64,000 nt of DNA from Paenibacillus plantarum (lineage in GTDB: Bacteria; Bacillota; Bacilli; Paenibacillales; NBRC-103111): positions 1 to 64,000 of the forward strand of contig NZ_WHNY01000063.1 of the NCBI RefSeq assembly GCF_013141695.1, given 5' to 3'. A program made the position numbers and the translations under genes. Positions 60,814 to 64,000 of the stretch are shown piece after piece (the first letter of the stretch is position 1; the number at the start of each line of letters is the position of its first letter). The notes beneath the pieces were generated by a model, which saw nothing but the letters and a program-made list of their open reading frames with translations, had not been told where the DNA came from and did no database searches.

Positions 60814-61848
60814 ATGGACAAGCGCCCATTAATAGGCATTATGGTAACTACAAGGAATAGTAGAAAACGAATGTTGGCACTTTGCCAACGTTATCAAAAT
60901 CAAAACTTGAGACTTTTTGCTTTCACTCCAGCAGATATCCGTTGGAAAATGCAACGTATTATTGGGCTTAGCCTGAAAAATGGCAAAGTGACACAACGTT
61001 TGTACCCTTTTCCACAAGTCGTCTATAACCGCTGTTTCAACAAAGTCTCGATGACCATTCAACGCCTGGAGAAAATAATAGGTATCAATAAGTGTTTCAA
61101 TACGATCAATCATTTCAATAAATGGGACCTCTATAACCAGCTGCAACAGTCGAGACTTTCGCAATATGTCCCCCGTACATGTCAATATAATGAAGTGAAC
61201 ATATCGGAACTATTAGAAATAAATAATCTTGTCTTCATAAAGCCGATTTATGGATCTAAAGGTGCGTCTGTCTATCGAATTGAACGTCAGGAGAATGAAG
61301 ATATTCACATTTCCTTACACAGTTTAGCACCAAGAATTATTTGCAGAAAAAATGAAAGTATTCAAGAAAAATTAGATGAACTTCTTGAAAATAAGATATT
61401 TTTGGTCCAACAAGGGATTCAAATGAGTCCACTTGATCTTCAACATTTTGACATCAGGGTCTTAGTTCAAAAAGGGAATGTAGGTCATTGGATGATTACC
61501 AACATCACGTGTAGAGTGGCATACGAACGTTACTTTAACACAAGTATGTGTGAACGTGTTTATGAGGTAGCAGCAATTCTTTCGCGACTATATTCGTCTG
61601 AAAAAGTAAATGAAATCCTACAGTCTCTGAATGAAATAAGTATTACTGCAGCTCAAGAAGCAGAGAGTCTTATGGGAACATTGGGAGAATTGAGCGTAGA
61701 TTTTGTACTAGACAAACAAAGTAAATTATGGATTATTGAACTTAATGGCATGCCTCAAAAAAATATATACAAGGATCTTAAAGGATTTAAATTAAAGGAT
61801 CTGTATCGTAGACCAATGGAATATGCGTATCATCTTACTCAATCATGA
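60814..61848 (+). CDS. YheC/YheD-family spore-coat-associated protein
   Basis: About 344 residues with the YheC/D ATP-grasp-like pattern: PLIGIMVTTRNS at the N-terminus, VVYNRCFNK, NKWDLYNQLQQS, NLVFIKPIYGSKGASVYRI (nucleotide-binding strand), HFDIRVLVQKG and LWIIELNGMPQKNIY. In Bacillus, YheC and YheD are associated with the spore coat; activity is unknown. I choose ATG 60814, with GGGAG 8 bp before. The collagen-like gene is divergent, consistent with a sporulation locus. Confidence 0.85.
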   Translation: MDKRPLIGIMVTTRNSRKRMLALCQRYQNQNLRLFAFTPADIRWKMQRIIGLSLKNGKVTQRLYPFPQVVYNRCFNKVSMTIQRLEKIIGINKCFNTINHFNKWDLYNQLQQSRLSQYVPRTCQYNEVNISELLEINNLVFIKPIYGSKGASVYRIERQENEDIHISLHSLAPRIICRKNESIQEKLDELLENKIFLVQQGIQMSPLDLQHFDIRVLVQKGNVGHWMITNITCRVAYERYFNTSMCERVYEVAAILSRLYSSEKVNEILQSLNEISITAAQEAESLMGTLGELSVDFVLDKQSKLWIIELNGMPQKNIYKDLKGFKLKDLYRRPMEYAYHLTQS

Positions 61849-61849
61849 A

Positions 61850-61893
61850 AAAACCGAACTCACCGCTGCAAGTGATCGATGAGTTCGGTTTAT
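61850..61893. terminator. Bidirectional terminator
   Basis: AACCGAACTCA (61852-61862) and TGAGTTCGGTT (61880-61890) form an 11-bp stem. A/T tracts on both sides serve the convergent yheC/D-like and nasC genes. Confidence 0.85.
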
Positions 61894-61898
61894 TCATT

Positions 61899-64000
61899 TT
61901 ATACATATTCAGATACTAACGGGCTTACCTGTACCGCACACACTTTAAACCCAGGCATTTTGCATGTTGGATCGAGCTCATCATTCGTCAATTTATTTAC
62001 GTTCTGCGTATCGCCCCAATGCATTGGCACAAATACGGTGTCTTCGCGAATAGCGTCACTAAATCGACTCCGTACGTGAATTTCACCGCGTTTGGACGTT
62101 AATTTCACAAGTGTCGCATCTTCGATATGGTGCTTTTTCGCTGTACTTGGATGGATCTCCATGAAGGATTCCACATCTCTCGCGGCTAATGATGGACTTT
62201 TACGTGTTTGCACACCTGTTAGATAATGCACGAGTACTCGGCCAGTGGTCAAATACAGCGGGAAATCCTCACTGATTTGTTCCTTAGGCAGATGATTCTC
62301 CACGGTTGTGAGAAGCGCTCTTCCCGCTGGAAGCGGAAAAGAAGATTCGAATAAGCGTTTGGCACCAGGGTGCCCTTCTTCTGGACAAGGCCAATAGACG
62401 CCTTCTTCCTTCCGCAATCGCTCATACGTAATACCATAATAATCTGCTGTTCCTCCACGACTTGCTAGTCGAAGCTCATTAAAGACATCTTCCACCTGTG
62501 TAAATTGAAAGAATTGACCTTTTCCAAGCTGCTCAGCAAGCTCACATAGAACCTGCCAATCATGCTTAGCTTCACCAGGTGCTGCAAGATCAGCTTCTCT
62601 AAGAAGCACGCGTCCCTCAAGGTTCGTTAACGTTCCTGCATTCTCTAAAAAGGCTGTTACCGGTAAAATCAGATCAGCTAACTGTGCCGTTTCGGAGATG
62701 AGGAAGTCCGCAACGACAAGGAAATCGAGCTTCTTCAAGCCTTCTTCAACGAAGTTTGCATTGGGGTTCGAGACGAGTGGATTCGAGCCCATCACGAACA
62801 AAGCCCGAATCTCCTGCTCATGGACTTTCTCCATCATTTCATAGGCTGAAACTCCCTTGCCAGGCAACTCGCTCGGATCGATGCCCCACACATTCGCGAC
62901 ATAAGCGCGATCCTCTGGATTTTCAATCAGCCGGTAGCCTGGAAGCTGATCTGCTTTCTGACCATGCTCCCTTCCGCCCTGCCCGTTCCCTTGTCCTGTG
63001 ACGGCGCCATAGCCGCAGCCAGGTTTGCCAATTTTACCAGTAAGAAGCACGAGATTCAGGAAGTTTCGAACCGCCATATGGCCATCCGTTTGCTGCTCCA
63101 CCCCTCTTGCTGTAAACACCATGCCCGTCTGCGCTTTGCCATAACTCAATGCGGCTTTACGAATCAACTGAGATGGCACTCCGGTTAAGTGGGCGATCTC
63201 CTCCATATCAAGCGAATCGAGATGTGCTCTAAGTTCTGTTAAGCCAGTAGTTCGATTAGCTACGAATTCTTCGTCTAAACAACCTTCCTCAAGCAGAACT
63301 TTGAGCATCCCATTGGCCAAAGTCGCATCCATCCCAGGCTTCACGCGCAAATGAATATCGGCGATACGCGTTGTACCCGTTTCACGCGGATCAATGGCTA
63401 TAATGATGGCACCCTTCTCTTTCGCTCTTTTAAAATAAGGCATCAACGTCGGTTGACACTCCGCAATATTCGTTCCCGCCAGTATCATACACTCGGCTAA
63501 TTCAATATCCGAAAGTTGATTCGTCAACCCTCGGTCAATTCCGAATACTTTAACCCCAGCTGATGCCGCGGCCGACATGCAAAATCTGCCATTATAATCA
63601 ATGTACTTCGTTTGCAGCGCAACACGCGCGAATTTTCCTAATACATAAGCAGATTCATTTGTGAGCGATCCTCCGCCATATAACCCTACGGTATGGTTGC
63701 CATACGCTTCACGGAGGTAGTTAAATTTACTTGCGATTAACCGATAGGCGTCATCCCAAGTAATTCGCTCGAACCGGCCATTGCGCTTCACCATTGGATG
63801 AAGTAGTCGTTCTCCTGTAAGCACATGCTGATAAGCATATATGCCTTTGATGCAAAGACGCCCTTCGGATGCTTGATTTGGCATCGGCACAACAGAATAA
63901 ACGGACTTTCCATCGGCGGCGCTGCGATCTTCGATAACTTGCATTTTGCACTGTACACTGCAAAAGGGGCATTGCGTATCCATCACATGTATAGAATCGG
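61899..64000 (-). CDS. nasC: Assimilatory nitrate reductase catalytic subunit, 5' end beyond the window
   Basis: About 700 residues are visible. The N-terminal [4Fe-4S] motif is DTQCPFCSVQCKMQV then GRLCIKG. The molybdenum-ligand cysteine is in DYNGRFCMSAAASAG, and molybdopterin-binding features such as LAGTNIAECQPTLMPYF and ITGQ-like VTGQGNGQGGREHGQKADQL follow. The sequence tracks Bacillus NasC throughout. It reduces nitrate to nitrite in the cytoplasm for nitrogen assimilation. The frame stays open to the right edge (DSIHVMDTQC), and NasC normally has about 20 more residues before this point, so the true start probably lies outside. An internal GTG/ATG at 63983-63986 lacks a ribosome site. 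Confidence 0.9.
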   Translation of the reverse strand, partial: DSIHVMDTQCPFCSVQCKMQVIEDRSAADGKSVYSVVPMPNQASEGRLCIKGIYAYQHVLTGERLLHPMVKRNGRFERITWDDAYRLIASKFNYLREAYGNHTVGLYGGGSLTNESAYVLGKFARVALQTKYIDYNGRFCMSAAASAGVKVFGIDRGLTNQLSDIELAECMILAGTNIAECQPTLMPYFKRAKEKGAIIIAIDPRETGTTRIADIHLRVKPGMDATLANGMLKVLLEEGCLDEEFVANRTTGLTELRAHLDSLDMEEIAHLTGVPSQLIRKAALSYGKAQTGMVFTARGVEQQTDGHMAVRNFLNLVLLTGKIGKPGCGYGAVTGQGNGQGGREHGQKADQLPGYRLIENPEDRAYVANVWGIDPSELPGKGVSAYEMMEKVHEQEIRALFVMGSNPLVSNPNANFVEEGLKKLDFLVVADFLISETAQLADLILPVTAFLENAGTLTNLEGRVLLREADLAAPGEAKHDWQVLCELAEQLGKGQFFQFTQVEDVFNELRLASRGGTADYYGITYERLRKEEGVYWPCPEEGHPGAKRLFESSFPLPAGRALLTTVENHLPKEQISEDFPLYLTTGRVLVHYLTGVQTRKSPSLAARDVESFMEIHPSTAKKHHIEDATLVKLTSKRGEIHVRSRFSDAIREDTVFVPMHWGDTQNVNKLTNDELDPTCKMPGFKVCAVQVSPLVSEYV

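Overview
The window looks like chromosome of a spore-forming Bacillales member, most like Paenibacillus or a close relative in the Paenibacillaceae. The reasons are the YesM/YesN two-component system beside a sugar ABC transporter, the Lpl-type transporter, proteins with a copper-amine-oxidase-like 'stalk' domain, a YheC/YheD spore-coat protein, a collagen-like BclA-type protein, xpaC-telA, T-box and ZTP leader RNAs, strong AGGAGG-type ribosome sites and frequent TTG/GTG starts. No rRNA, tRNA, insertion sequence, prophage or CRISPR array was seen. Gene assignments come from reading the protein sequences, with no database search.

Layout. 0.1-3.7 kb: an Lsa-type ABC-F protein divergent from a DrrAB-like exporter. 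3.7-12.3 kb: small metabolic and membrane genes, including a DUF2569 gene split at an A7 slippery run, a CBS-domain protein, and a Crp/Fnr regulator beside a DUF2892 protein. 12.5-23.4 kb: a seven-gene minus-strand operon (Lpl-like ABC importer, two PLP sugar or cyclitol aminotransferases, a NodB-like protein, a ceramidase-like hydrolase). It faces a regulator that fuses a GntR DNA-binding domain to a cytoplasmic solute-binding fold, with a 17-bp perfect palindrome between them. 23.4-24.0 kb: decayed gene fragments. 24-27.3 kb: a small polysaccharide cluster (GDP-mannose synthesis and two glycosyltransferases). 27.4-29.2 kb: xpaC-telA. 29.3-35.9 kb: a second sugar ABC transporter with its YesMN sensor and regulator.

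36-45.8 kb: a ZTP riboswitch before a DJ-1/PfpI-GNAT fusion, a LysE exporter, an APH-like kinase, a lipoprotein, five tandem 62-bp repeats, and asd behind a T-box whose predicted specifier is a lysine codon. 44.2-50.9 kb: drug-response genes (DHA2 exporter, UvrA-like ABC protein, MarR regulator, TetR regulator, TetX-like monooxygenase) with clear operators. 51.4-58 kb: CyuA-like desulfidase, a stalk-domain secreted protein, and a vanR-vanS-vanY-vanZ set with no vanHAX. 58-64 kb: an MFS transporter that seems to lack a standard start codon, two spore-surface genes, and the 3' part of nasC running off the right edge.

The observation I find most novel is a pair of about 190-bp intergenic elements (39.3 and 51.2 kb). 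Each has four related modules, two direct and then two inverted, spaced exactly 51, 60 and 51 bp in both copies although the spacers differ. The window also holds many candidate antibiotic-response genes: ABC-F, DrrAB, APH-like, DHA2, UvrA-like, TetX-like and vanRSYZ.
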